58,210 bases of DNA from Gymnopus androsaceus JB14 (Eukaryota; Basidiomycota; Agaricomycetes; Agaricales; Omphalotaceae), in the NCBI GenBank assembly GCA_009733575.1, contig ML769772.1, positions 1 through 58,210 of the forward strand, given 5' to 3'. The notes beneath the pieces were generated by a model. It was not told the DNA's origin and ran no database searches. It worked only from the letters and a program-made list of their open reading frames with translations. Positions 21,560 to 32,879 of this stretch are shown piece by piece (positions within the stretch are counted from its first letter, which is position 1; each line of letters starts with the position of its first letter). Both the position numbers and the translations under genes were made by a program.

Positions 21560-24350
21560 CCAGGCACACCTGGACTTGCCTGGGCTTTAGGTAGTTTTCT
21601 AGATGAGGAGGGTGTTGTAAATAAATTTGCTTGTCCTTGACAAGGTTGCCATTGAGATAGGTACCTTTGATATCAACATGGTGGATTTCGAGGCCGTAGC
21701 ATGCACCAAGAGCTAGGGCAATGTGGATCAAGGCAAGACGCACTACAGGTGCATAGGTCTCAGTGTAATTAATGCCATATTCCTGTGTGTACCCTTGGGC
21801 AACAAGTTGCGCTTTGTACTTTGCAATATTCCCTTTTTCGTCCTTCTTTATCTTGAAGACCCATTTGCATCCAACCACTTTCACATCCTTTGGAGTGTTG
21901 ATAATTTTGTAGGTCCCATGCTTGTCCAAGTTTTTGAGCTCCTCCTGTATTGCCTTCTCCCATCTAGGCCAATCTTCCTGTCTCTTGGCTTCGGTAACGG
22001 ACCTAGGTTTGATTCCTTCAGCCTCGGCAATGGCAGCTTCCATAAGTAGAGCTTCATTTGGGAGGTGAGTAGGATTGGTGATACCTCAAGGAATAGTGTC
22101 TCTGCCACTGGTGTAACCAGTGCCAGAGCATAAGTTATGGATGTAGCAGGATGGGAAACAAGCATGAACGGGACGCGTTGACATTGATGTCAACGTGTTT
22201 TTGGCTATCTCCATGGGTTGTTCAGTTGTCAAGGAGTTGGATTTAGCGGGGTTCGGAGTTACAGGAGTGGATCCGGATTTGGGGTTAAGGCTGTTTTTGA
22301 TTGGAGGTAAGCTTTCCTCCTCATTCTCCCCCTCAGCCTCAACCTCAATTTCCTTGAGCTTGACATCGAGACCTCCGTTCTCCATTGACGCGAATGATAC
22401 CAACCATTCAATGGTCACAGTATTCTTCCCCTTCCAATGGATTCGATGTCCTTGGCTTTGGACATTGTCTTCATTACCGCCATTGAACCCAACCCAGTTT
22501 CTGACAATGGCTCTCATTCCCAGTTCGCCACCCTTCCCTGAGTGCACGTAGACTTTCATGCCCCACACCAGCAACTTCCCCAAATCCAGCTTTCATCCGT
22601 ATACCAACTCAAACAGTGTCTTGCCCCCAAGAACACGTGTTGGAGTACAGTTTTTCAACCATACGGTGTGCATTATGGCCTCTCCCCACAACAACTTCAA
22701 TAATCCAGTGTCGTGGATCATCACCCATACTCTCTTGAGTAGGGTCCTGTTGAGGCATTCGGAGATTCCATTCTCCTCTGGCGTGTTGTGGATGGTTAGG
22801 CAATGCACAATGCCTTGGCATTCGAGGTGAGTAATGAATTCCTCACTTATGTATTCCCCGCCGCCATCTGAATGAAAGATTTTCAGGGCAGCTTTCAGGT
22901 GGTTTCAACACCAAGCCTTGTACTTCAAGAATGCATTGAAGGTACTGCTTTTCTGGCACAGCAAGTAGACTTTGGTGAGTGCTGCCCAATCATCTGTGAA
23001 GGTGACAAAATAACATTTTCCACCTTTATATTCAACACTGGCAGGTCCCCATACGTCGGAATGTACTTGTTCCCCAAAGGCCTCAGCATGCTCTCCTTGT
23101 CGTGGCACTGACTTCTTGGTCACTTTCGCAAAGATGCAAGATTTGCATTGCTTCTTGTCATCCAAGTCCGTCAGTTCTACACCCTCCACATGCCTTGCTA
23201 GGTCTCTAGCTGCCTTACATGAGATGTGTCCCATTTGACAATGGAATTCATTGAGTGTGATACATTCAACTACTGCATTTGCGTCCCCAACTGTCTCGCT
23301 AACAATGCGATACAGTCCCTTCACCTTCAGGATTTTGCCCATGACAACTCCGTCTTGGTCCCAAATTATACCACGGCCCCCACCAAAGGAAACTGAGTAG
23401 CCAGCATTGTCCAATGATCCAATCGAGATGAGCGTTTTGGAGAGCTCAGGGATGTACAGTACATCTGGGAGTGAAAGCTGAGTTCCTCCAGGGAGTTCCA
23501 AGCGCGCGAGTCCCTTACATTGAGCTGTGAACGTGTTTTTGTTTGCAGCCCGGAAGGTACAAGGTTTGCATGGCTCTGGGGTGCCATCAAACAGTGAGGG
23601 ATCAGGGCTCATATGGCTCGAGCATCCCAAATCCAATACGTGAGTGGTCTTTTGAGTAAAGTCACTCATGTTGCTGACATGCAATGTCAAATCAGCTAAC
23701 GAGATGTAGAGCTTTTCTACGCTCTCATTCTCCTGAGGCTTGACTGGCATAGTCAACCACATTTGCTCACAAATAGCATGCATGCGAGCATTGATCTCCT
23801 CGTCACTGTTCAGGAGACCTTGGATGTTGACGAAGGAACCAGTCAAGGCGTTGGAAACTACGCTTGCAGGATGAGATGGCCATTCAATGAAGCAAAATCT
23901 TCATCATCACTCTCATATTTGTCTTTGGTATTGCTAACTGGTTGCAAGGCAGGGGGTTTGTCTTCTGAGTCCTCGTCATCTTCTGAATCACTAACAGGCT
24001 GCAAAGCCGGTGGTTTGTCTTCATTGTCATCTGGAAGACCAGCCAAGTCATCGATTTCTTCAGTCACAACTTTGTCTTCTCTGTCCAAATCAAATTTGGA
24101 CTCGGAATCTGCAAGGTAAGCAAATCCATCATTGTCATCTACAATATTGGCCTGATCTGACTGAGCTTTCTTCTCAGTAGGCCTCTTTCCTCCCCCTAAG
24201 CCACTACCGTGCTCATGATTGCCCTCTGGACAATCGCATTGAAGGTGGCCATGCTTGCCACACTTCCAGCAATTCTTTGGCGTATTGTTACAAAAACCAC
24301 CATGCCAAGATTTGCCTCTGCCGTTACTGCCACCACGTCCACAGGTAGAT
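21560..24350 (-). pseudogene. Ty1/copia 5' half (gag, protease, integrase, start of RT), inverted
   Basis: Read right to left: a gag zinc knuckle CWKCGKHGHLQCDC (about 24250); a protease region with LDLGCSSHMSP (the canonical D-S-G is D-L-G here); the integrase H2C2 finger (FHCQMGHIS ... CKSC) and core (HSDVWGPASVEYKGG ... PEENGISECLNRTLL); the integrase C-terminus; then the start of reverse transcriptase (GCKWVFKIKKDEKGNIAKYK, then HVDIKGTYLNG). The frame shifts between gag and protease and inside integrase. Homology ends at about 21585 in RT, just after the HPPHLENY region. The missing rest of RT is found on the opposite strand from about 25918. Confidence 0.85.
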
Positions 24351-24351
24351 T

Positions 24352-25245
24352 GGTTAGCCACCATTCTCAAGTAGATTTGGAGGTATGTAAACAATTTTTT
24401 TTCTACTTTCTACTGATACATATCTGTTTCTCTCAGATGCGGACCACAGACAATTTCCCCTTTCGAACACCATTGCTGGCCTACATCCTCTGTGGCTATT
24501 TTATTGAAGGAAGACCCAAGCGAGACTCACTCTTAATTGCAACACTGCACCGTGAGCGGCGTATTCCAGTTGCCCTTATCGTCATGGCTACGGTGCTGGT
24601 ACAGTTGGATTGAAAAGTACTATATTTTGCCACTTACCTGTTTTTAGATTGGCCATGCTATACAAGAGTTTGCATCAGGGTATCAGATGATCCATGCACT
24701 CACGACAACCAACCTTGTCAGCCAGTGAGTTCTCAAAATTTGACTTTTTGTTTTCCTTATTCTCATGTTGTTACCAGTTATCAATCTGTTGCAGAAACTA
24801 TGAGCAATCTTCAGCAGCAGGCAGCTCCCTACGTTGAACGCCTGCAGACTGACTTGTATGAAGCAATGATGTAGGTTTTATTTGTGGATTTGCTCTTTGA
24901 TATCATCACATTCATTGCCTCATTTCCAGGTCTGCTGGCCCCCAAATTATACCATCACAGACATACGACTATGCTGCATTGAATCAATTTGCCTCAAAGC
25001 CTGAAGAGTCTGATCAACCAGTCAGAGATGAAAATGGTAGGGGGAGCACTACTGAGAGTCACGTTGACGTTAATGAAGAACATGGTGATGATCATGGTAG
25101 GGTCAGTGATGGAGAAGCTACTGACCCTGAACCAGGCTCTCAGGGGGGCCCCAAGCATGACCACAGTGCGTTGGACAATGAAAATGGCCTGGTTGAGGGT
25201 GATAAACAAGTTCATACTGAAACTGATGACAAGAGTGGTCCTTAA
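24352..25245 (+). pseudogene. 3' fragment of a DUF6532 gene, splice sites intact
   Basis: Exons about 24352-24382, 24437-24598, 24648-24724, 24778-24870 and 24930-25245 join in frame through GT-AG introns of 49-59 bp. The product (PFRTPLLAYILCGYFIEGRP, ERRIPVALIVMATVLIGHAI, an acidic Asp/Glu/Gly-rich tail) aligns with the C-terminal half of the complete DUF6532 gene at 55456-57799 (MNFLIMDQLKEERRVPLMLI). The N-terminal half is missing; copia gag sequence abuts it at about 24350. DUF6532 is a protein family of unknown function common in agarics. It is either a captured gene fragment or a paralogue cut by the retroelement. Confidence 0.75.
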
Positions 25246-25369
25246 TGCTGTATTGATGCTATGTGTTATATCTGATGTCGGATTTGATACCGCTGGATTT
25301 TATCTGATCAATCCTTGAGACCTACTGAGATCACTCTAAAAGATAATTCAACATGCACCAAAGATCCTT

Positions 25370-25650
25370 CAGGCATCTGAAGGTCTCGCTCAGACATCTG
25401 CAGGTCTTTTTCAGGCATCCGCAGGTCTTTCTCAGGCATCTGCAGGTCTTTTTCAGGCATCCGCGGGTGTCTCTCAGGTATCTGCAGGTCTTGCTCAGGC
25501 ATGCGTGGGTGTCTCTCAGGCATCTGCAGGTCTCGCTCAGGCATCCGCAGGTGCCTCTCAGGCATCTGCAGCTCTTTCTCAGGCATCCGCGGGTGTCTCT
25601 CAGGTGTCCCTCAAAGTCTCTCAGGTGCCCCTCAAAGTCTCTTGGGTGTC
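25370..25650. repeat. Minisatellite, about 21-bp unit
   Basis: Around ten to twelve copies of a unit near CTTTCTCAGGCATCTGCAGG T, drifting to CTCTCAGGTGTCCCTCAAAG at the right. Apparent frames on both strands (repeats of MPEKDLQ or RHLQVFF) are by-products of a unit length divisible by three. Confidence 0.8.
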
Positions 25651-25739
25651 CCTCAAAATGGGTTGAGGGCAGCAATGTCACTCTCAGATTGTTTTTTTTC
25701 CGTAACTTTAGTAAACTGAGAGCATGCAAGGGACTTGTG

Positions 25740-25917
25740 AAACTCTTTTATACGAACTGGGTCAGCCTAGGATTCGGGGGGTTTCTTTAGGCACTCTGGG
25801 AGAGCCTGTGGTACCCAGGCATCCTAGGTGTCCTAGTCACCCTGTGGGTACCTCAGTGCAACCTATATGTTCCTGGGCACTAGGGAATTTTTCCAGATGC
25901 TGGCTATCTGCTTTCAA
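25740..25917. repeat. CCTAGG-rich low-complexity block 2
   Basis: 'AGCCTAGGATTCGGGG', 'AGGCATCCTAGGTGTCCTAG' and similar words lie directly before the resumption of copia RT. It resembles block 1 at 21285-21600. Confidence 0.6.
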
Positions 25918-27095
25918 AGAATCCCGCTGGCATGGTTTTAAGATTGAAGAAGTCATTATATGGGTTGAAGCAGTTGGGACAATACTGGTACATGAAGTTG
26001 GAAAAGACTTTGAGGGACTTATTGGGCATGAAAAGGTGTGAAATCAACCATTCTGTCTTCCTCCATCAATGAGACAGTGAAATCATTGTCATCATCACTT
26101 CCGTGGATGACCTCACAATCCTTGCTTTGACTATAGCACTCATTGAACATGTCAAGTTCAAATTGAGACAGGCCTTCGCTATTACCAACTTAGGCAAAAT
26201 TCACTGGCTGCTTGGCATCCAAATCACTCACAACTGTGCTTGTTGTTCCATTTCCCTTTCCCAGTGTGCTTATATCGAATCTGTCACCAAACAGTTTGGC
26301 CAGGACACCATGAAACCTACGATGCTCCCAATGGATACCAACAACCGCCTCACTGCTTCACAGTGTCTCCAGACCCCTGCTGAGGCCAAAGCCATGGAGA
26401 CCAAGCCTTATTGCGAGGCTGTGGGTCGAATCATATATGCGTGTACTGGTACCCACGCCGATATAGCTTTCCCCGTTCATGAACTTACCTGATTCCTTGT
26501 GAATCCCAGTCAAACTCACTGGACTCAGGCCATGAAGTCTATTGCCTATTTGAACACAATGAAGGACTGGTGCCTCACTTATGAGCCACCTGTCAACACA
26601 AATACTATCCACAATGACCCTGAGGGATTTGTCAACACAGATGGTCAAATGTCTGATGACAGGAAAGCTGTTTCAGGTTTTGTGTTTCTCATTGACGGCG
26701 GAGCCATTAGTTGGTCTTCACGCTCCCAATCACTCATCTCACTTTCGACTTGCAAATCGGAATACATGGCTGCTACAGAAGCATCCAAGGAGGGTATTTG
26801 GATGTGATCTTTCATTTCTCAAGTGTTCAAACCGACATTCAAGGTGCTCAATGGTCTGACAGACCTGAACTCTGATAATCAGGCAGCAATCACTTTATCC
26901 CATGACCACCAATTCCATGCTCACACAAAACACATTGACATTCATTTCCACTTCATTCATTACATTGTTGAGGATGGAAAGGTTCAACTAATCTATTGTC
27001 CTACTGAGGAAATGGTTGCGGATATCTTGACAAAGGCTCTCCCAAGTGCCAAAGCGAAACATTTTGCAGTTAGAATGGGATTAGGTCCGGTTTGA
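25918..27095 (+). pseudogene. Ty1/copia 3' half (end of RT, RNase H)
   Basis: Begins NPAGMVLRLKKSLYGLKQLG, the RT segment that follows the point where the inverted 5' half stops. Then come the active-site region TSVDDLTILAL (canonical YVDD is SVDD), GRIIYACTGTHADIAFPVHELT, and RNase H with SRSQSLISLSTCKSEYMAAT and KHIDIHFHFIHYIV. In-frame stops at 26032-26120, 26490 and 26805 show decay. The frame ends with TGA at 27093-27095, followed by a polypurine tract and an LTR. Confidence 0.85.
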
Positions 27096-27102
27096 GGGGG
27101 AG

Positions 27103-27325
27103 TGTTGGAGTTGTAGTATACCATTTCCTATCTTTATACTATCTCACGGACAATTACCTCATTTGGACATTTCACTGCCTCAGATGTTTACTACATTGTA
27201 CTTGTGCTCTGAGGTAGGCTCAATTACTTTACATTACCTTGATTCTTTTACTGATACTTATTCTTGTAGACTAAGTATCTATTACAGATCATGCTCGTAC
27301 AAACTCTACATCTCTATCTGCTCTA
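27103..27325 (+). mobile_element. Copia LTR (3' LTR), right end approximate
   Basis: The tract TTTGAGGGGGAG (27091-27102) is a good polypurine tract and is followed by TGTTGGAGTTGTAGTATACC, a typical LTR start. The end is set roughly at 'CTGCTCTACA' before 27325. No second LTR is visible, so neither the length nor the target duplication can be confirmed. Confidence 0.6.
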
Positions 27326-27908
27326 CAAGCTTAACCACCTGGTGAGTGCTAGTCACTGCACCTCCTAGCTTATATGCTGTGCTACAGGTTATGGGCCCCA
27401 AGTTCCTCTTGTCATTGTGTCCTGTAATGACCAGGTTGCCTTTGGCCCTGCTCATGTGCACCTCCAGGGCTGCCCTAGCCTTTGAGTGTGATTGCTGATC
27501 ACTGTAGTATGGTCATGATGTATCCCTTGGGCTGTAGCATGAATCAAGTCCACAAAATTTATGTGCAATATCTTCTTTTTCTTTCACAAACCCAGATTTC
27601 AGGCCAAGCCATACATTGCTCCTGCCAGTAGGCTGAAGAAGGGTCTAAAAGCTTTGCAGCTCCCTTATCAATGTGAACTGTTTGGCACATTGATTATTGT
27701 ACAAATTTTATTACAATACATTTTTGTATATAGATCTACATATAGATTTCCCTTGGTGAATTAAGTCCCTTAGACAATATGGTGATTGAAGCACACTTAA
27801 TTGTTGCTGCATCACTGTAAAGCCTCCTGGCTGTGAGGCTAAGAGGCGGGAGAGGCTAGTATGCAGACAGAAATATAGCAGAAGCTGGATACCAGCTAAG
27901 AGCCTCCT
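27326..27908. other. Intergenic, nothing recognised
   Basis: No gene or RNA supported. Confidence 0.4.
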
Positions 27909-28034
27909 TATCCCACCAAACATCAACACAACCCAATCTATTGAGTAGAGCAATGTATGTGGCAGGAAGAAGAACTAAGGTTACATAAGCACTGGAATGA
28001 CAGTTAAGCTGTCAATGAATCTATAGCCGTTACA
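27909..28034 (-). repeat. Long direct repeat, left copy (possible LTR)
   Basis: About 126 bp repeated in the same direction at 32519-32653, with only a few differences plus extra AGA units in the right copy. Read on the minus strand, it starts TGTAACGGCTATAGATTC and is preceded by GGTCTAGTGGGGGAGAG (28035-28051), which looks like a polypurine tract. This suggests LTRs of a non-autonomous element, but no PBS or target duplication was confirmed. Confidence 0.5.
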
Positions 28035-28492
28035 CTCTCCCCCACTAGACCAAACCTTGGTCTACCAAAAAAAAACCAGGAAGTAAGGAAAAAACCTGTT
28101 GTGAATTCATCCCAACATCAACATCAACGAAATGAAGAAATGAGAAAGAGGGAAAAAGGGTATGTATAAAAAGCATGGTGAGAAGAAGAACCTTGTCACC
28201 CTTGAAAGGGTGGATCCAAACCAAACCTTCTAATCACACAGAGCCTTACTAGTGGAGTGAGTGACTCACAGGGTACATGGATCAAAGTGTCCTAGGGCCA
28301 GGCTATCCCTCTCCCTGGACACATATAGATCTCCCCCAAGGTGTCTCCACATGCAGCAACCTCTGCATGGCAGCAACACATCATAGGATCCAGAGCTGTG
28401 AATACCACTCTTGTGGGGTGTAAGGGTGAAGTGGTGTTGGAAGGGAAGAGGAGAGGATGTGCCAGCAGGAGGTGACTACCAGCACTGAGGGG

Positions 28493-29327
28493 CTGGCAGG
28501 TAAGGGTGGACACGACTCCGGGTCCCGGTTTACCTGGACCTGTGATGCCGGTAACCGGAGGGCAAAACTAGCGACCTGCGACCGGTTCCAAACCCGTGGG
28601 AAACCGGTTAACCGGTACCGGAACCTGCCACAGGTAAACCGGCCGGTACCTGTGTAACCTGCCCATACTAGGGCACTCACTAGTAGTAATAATATTTATA
28701 CTAACATTAGTACTTATACTGGTACTAGTATGTTTGTATTAGATTCTAGCACCATTGTTAGTACTAAATTCAAAGACTGGTAAGTATCCAGCCATTATTG
28801 GTACAGTATTCAATACAATGTCAGTGGTAATAATACCAAAATATTTGGATAATGTCTGGACATGGAGATAAGATCCAAATAAGATCTCTATGCTACTGTA
28901 TGCACTATCACTGCTACTATAGCTGCATATATGCATCTTAATGCCACCTCTATTATCTTACTTACTATTAATTAAGCTACTATTGGCAAAGTATTAGTAC
29001 TATTAGTGTAAGTATACTAGTATTAGACACTAATATCAGCCCCAACCAGGACCAATACATACTGTAAGTACTAACCAATAATATTAGTATACTATATTGG
29101 CACTAAGTAGTGAAATATGTACCAATATCACAGCCGAACATTTGTTCCCACGGGTCTACCGGTACCGGCCGGTCACAATAAAAACAAAAATGGCGACCTG
29201 CAACCGGGCATAACCCGTGGGAAACCGGTACCGGGACCCGCAGGTTAAAAAACCGGCCGGTATTCCCACAGGTAAACCTGCCGGTACCGGGTCAGGACCC
29301 GGAGTCGTGTCCATCCTTACTGGCAGG
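28493..29327. mobile_element. hAT-like non-autonomous element 1 (with 8-bp TSD)
   Basis: The element is 28501-29319 (819 bp). Terminal inverted repeats are TAAGGGTGGACACGACTCCG and TAAGGATGGACACGACTCCG, about 25 bp with one mismatch. A perfect 8-bp duplication CTGGCAGG flanks it (28493-28500 and 29320-29327). Eight-bp duplications and TAAGG-type ends are typical of the hAT superfamily. The interior has CCGGCCGGTACC palindromes near both ends and AT-rich simple repeats in the middle; there is no transposase frame. Confidence 0.85.
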
Positions 29328-29821
29328 AGATAACTGCCAGCAATAAGGAGAGAAAGAAGGGATGACAAGAGTCGTAATGCCTGTTGTAACTACATGCCAT
29401 GGGATGACAATTCATCCTCTGGTGATTCTCCACCAACCCCTTCCCATTCATCACCCTCATCATCATCTTCCAAGGACTCTTCATTGTCAGACAACAACCG
29501 CATGGGTACAACAGTACCCAAAACCGAGTTTCCCAACTCGAAAACACATTGTAAACTGCAATGTAGAATTTTAAAAGGAACTTCAAAACATCAAAGTCCT
29601 CAAATGCACAAGGCTTTGAAGAATCAAAGCATACGAGGGATTAAAAATCCTTCAAAACTTGACCTGCCAGAGGATTGGGCACAGTACTTCCAGATTTACC
29701 CCACCCAAACCCCTACTGGTGTAAAGCATGATCAGGATGATCATGCTTTCATTCACAATATATGGGGATGGTTACTGGTAAGTAACTGTGCTCCAGTACT
29801 AGCAGTGGAGGTGCCAATCTG
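29328..29821 (+). other. Uncharacterised open frame region
   Basis: A 142-codon frame (29394-29822), Ser/Pro-rich at its start and reading LPEDWAQYFQIYPTQTPTGV near its end, is open but has no recognised domain or splice context. It may be part of a decayed element and is not claimed as a gene. Confidence 0.25.
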
Positions 29822-30137
29822 AGTGTTGGGCATGGGTCAACCGATGGGTAATCTCAGTCATAACCTCACCCACACCCACTATACCCATACCCACCAAACC
29901 ATGGGTTTTTTTTGTGGGTTTTTCATAAATTACATTATGCACAAGGGGAAATCGTATAAAACTCCCTCCTTTGTATTAAAAACTGAGTAAATACATGAAT
30001 AAAGAACATGGAATATCATAAGCCTTAGATTTGTGACTTTGAAATTTGGTGGGTTTGAAAGCCTCATAACCCTACCCACACCCATAAGTAGTGGGTCCAA
30101 AAAACCATGGGTTTACCCACTACCCATGATTAACACT
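29822..30137. mobile_element. Candidate MITE with imperfect terminal repeats
   Basis: Ends AGTGTTGGGCATGGGT and, reversed, AGTGTTAATCATGGGT; the interior repeats CCCATACCCACC-type words in opposite orientations near each end. No convincing target duplication was found, so the boundaries are tentative. Confidence 0.4.
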
Positions 30138-31383
30138 AGACCATGCCAATGGTGAAGCAATACCGTTTCACCATGCTCTCAATGGAGTTGTTCACAACTC
30201 TGGGACTTTACGCATCCATTACCAGATGTGATGAGACAAATATTGTCTCAAAAATTTCAACATCACCATATACAGGTGACATTGATAATGCTACATTGGA
30301 TGATGTAGCCTTGTTTTATGCCTCTCAAGGCATTACCATTGAAATGGGAAAAGACATAACTGTCTTTGCCCTTCAATGGTTGACTATGTTCCATACAATG
30401 GACCCTAGTCTGAAATGCAAGTTATGTGCAATGCATAACTGCATCCTTAATACTGGATTTTAAATTCACAATATGCTATTGTGAGTTTAATTCCCCCTAT
30501 GGTACATTCATGACACGCTGTTGTGAATGTATCACTGACTTCAACTATCAAGTTGAAGTTCCTCATTCACACCTCAGCTGGGTTGACATGCTATCAAACC
30601 AGCCAAGGTACCTCTTCCCTTTTCAATTGAACTGTAGGCTCAATCTGGCCAGGGAGGGTGTAATGCCCCTGATCCATGACTGGTGGCAACGCAGCATTAC
30701 GGGCGGCAGTGCATTCACATGCCTGCCAATTACCATATATTATCATAATTATCTAACTTACCTTAGCTTTTAACCATCACCTCGCGAGTAATGCACTGAA
30801 TAAATCCAGTAGTACTCGTTTGCATGATACTAAGGCTCTCAACTCCCTAGGAGTCATTACACTTTTTTGAGTACCTGAGTACTCTTCAGCAAACCCACAA
30901 GATGATGAGTCATTATAACAACTCAGGTTACAGCAACTTTGCCAATAACCTTTATTGGAATTGCTACAACAATTCCGACCACAACAACGTTAATAATGTC
31001 ATCAATCCTTCAAAAGAGATTCACTACAGTGACAGCCACCATATCACTAGTGCCAGTGTGCGCGCTGGCATAAATGAACTATGGCCTGATTCACATCAGA
31101 CAAGTAGCAATGCTACTTGCATTGCCAAACTGAGCAACTCGGTGCGTAAATTGCTGGTTGGGTTATCCCAACTTGATAATTTTTATAAAGCTTGTGCAGC
31201 AGCAGAGATCATGAATTCAAAGGCTCGCTGCAAAATTTCGGAGTTTGCAGATAAATTTAAGCTTGACTTATGGCGGGCTGAGGGCAATGTTTGTTACATT
31301 GCCAAACCAAGACATTTTCATGACTCAGCAATCAATAATGCCAAGGGCACTGTTCAGCTTGACCAGAGTCAAGCTGAACATAA
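30138..31383 (+). other. Uncharacterised frames, possible gag-like relic
   Basis: Frames 30143-30463 and 30902-31400 are open. The second is Asn/Ser-rich and contains KLLVGLSQLDNFYKACAAAE, which resembles SPVGSSQIGKFYQQCAEAQA at about 31780, so an internal duplication of one coding segment is likely. No known domain is recognised. Confidence 0.3.
31351..31380. repeat. Perfect palindrome (13-bp stems, 4-base loop)
   Basis: TGTTCAGCTTGAC-CAGA-GTCAAGCTGAACA. Its reverse form recurs at 31703-31728 as TTCAGCTTGAC-TCTG-GTCAAGCTGAA, so the two flank the element at 31384-31651. Confidence 0.7.
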
Positions 31384-31651
31384 TACAGTGACAGCCAGAT
31401 CAAATCCACACCCCAGATTTAGAAACCGCTTATGTCACCAGCACTCAAGCCATTGCTCGTGTCACCAATGGGTTTGCATCCTGCTCATCATGATACATAA
31501 GGTATATAAGGATGGCATGACACTTTGTAGACATTATTTTAACGGGATGAAGCCCTGTAGACTTGTTTGTTGTTTGGGCATCGCTGGAGAGAAGGACTTA
31601 AGCGCCGGTGACATAATCCAGGGGTGTGGATTTGATCTGGCCGTCACTGTA
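31384..31651. mobile_element. Short inverted-repeat element, 268 bp
   Basis: Terminal inverted repeats of about 30 bp start TACAGTGACAGCCAGATCAA on the left and TACAGTGACGGCCAGATCAA on the right (reversed). It interrupts the open frame to its left. The target duplication is unclear. Confidence 0.6.
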
Positions 31652-32518
31652 ACATTCCATACAAACATCCTAGCGTGGCTGATACCATGCTCACACACAG
31701 TTTTCAGCTTGACTCTGGTCAAGCTGAATATCCAAATGTTATGCCCGAACATTTTAGTGTGACATCAGCCACACTCGAATCACCGGTTGGGTCATCCCAA
31801 ATTGGTAAATTTTACCAGCAATGTGCAGAAGCACAGGCTTCGAGCCAAAGGGCTCTCCATGAAATTCAAAAGTTCACTGACATGTTAGCGAATGCTAACA
31901 CACCAGGAATCAATTCTGGAAAAATTACCACCCAGATGTAACATCTACATCCGCGTTGATGGTAAAATCTCATCAAACAATGAGATTGGGCACTGATACA
32001 CACCTGGAACCAGATGTTTTGTTTAAACAAAACATGTACACTGGCCAAGTCCATCCTAGGATCAACTCGGGAGGAAAAACTCATCAAGGAGATGATCCAC
32101 GTGGGAACATCAGAGATACTGATGGAGATCAATGGGCTGACCTTGATCAGAAAGGCCTAAGGCCTTCTTGTCATCCTCGCACATCTGAAGGTGAAATTTC
32201 ACTCCCAGATGAATCTCTGACACCTCCCATGTCCTCACCTCCTCCTCCAGATCCTCTTCCTGCTCCCGCTCCTCCCCCTTGCATCAATCCACACACACTG
32301 GATCAATTCAAGAGGTGAGGTTCACCCCTTGGAAGGCCATGCCTTCCAAATTGACAGTGGTACACAGCACCACTGTAAATTCACATTTTGGCACATCCAG
32401 GCCCTTGAAAAGAGACTGGATGGACCAAGTCGCCATCCAGCAACTCCATGAACAAGATCTCCAAGAAATTGGAGATTTGCAATTCCCTGACCAGGGAATT
32501 GATTTTAACATCAATGGG
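31652..32518 (+). other. Uncharacterised frames right of the 268-bp element
   Basis: An open stretch 31675-31941 and short later pieces (LIKEMIHVGTSEILMEING, a Pro-rich run at 32215-32285, TPWKAMPSKLTVVHSTTVNS) suggest a decayed coding region read left to right. No family is recognised. Confidence 0.3.
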
Positions 32519-32653
32519 TATCCCACCAAGTGTCAACACAACCCAATCTATTGAGTAGAACAATGTATGTGGCAGGAAGAAGAAGAAGAAGAACTAAGGT
32601 TACATAAGCACTGGAATGACAGTTAAGCTGTCAGTGAATCTATAGCTATTACA
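32519..32653 (-). repeat. Long direct repeat, right copy (possible LTR)
   Basis: Partner of 27909-28034. Contains an expanded AGA run (32576-32594) absent from the left copy. If these are LTRs, the enclosed 4.5 kb would be the internal region. Confidence 0.5.
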
Positions 32654-32879
32654 ATCACCATCAAATCTTTCAATCTGCCACACAGGTTTTTATAGATACA
32701 GTTGGGGACAGTCAAAGACAGCAATTTTGATTCCCACTGATCAAGAGTTTTCTAGGACAAAGTAATTACAGATTTGGACTCAGAAAGACAAAATACATCC
32801 AAAAATACACCTTCAAAGTTTTTCCTGTGACATTTAGGGATAGCCAATTTTTGAGGCAATTTCACCAAAGATTTTAGTA

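Noticed and set aside
25370..25650. CRISPR-like repeat array
   Set aside because: Units are contiguous with no unique spacers, and this is a eukaryotic nuclear sequence.
25308..25730. Overlapping repetitive frames on both strands (MPEKDLQ and RHLQVFF repeats)
   Set aside because: Unit length divisible by three keeps frames open in a minisatellite; no start context, introns or homologues.
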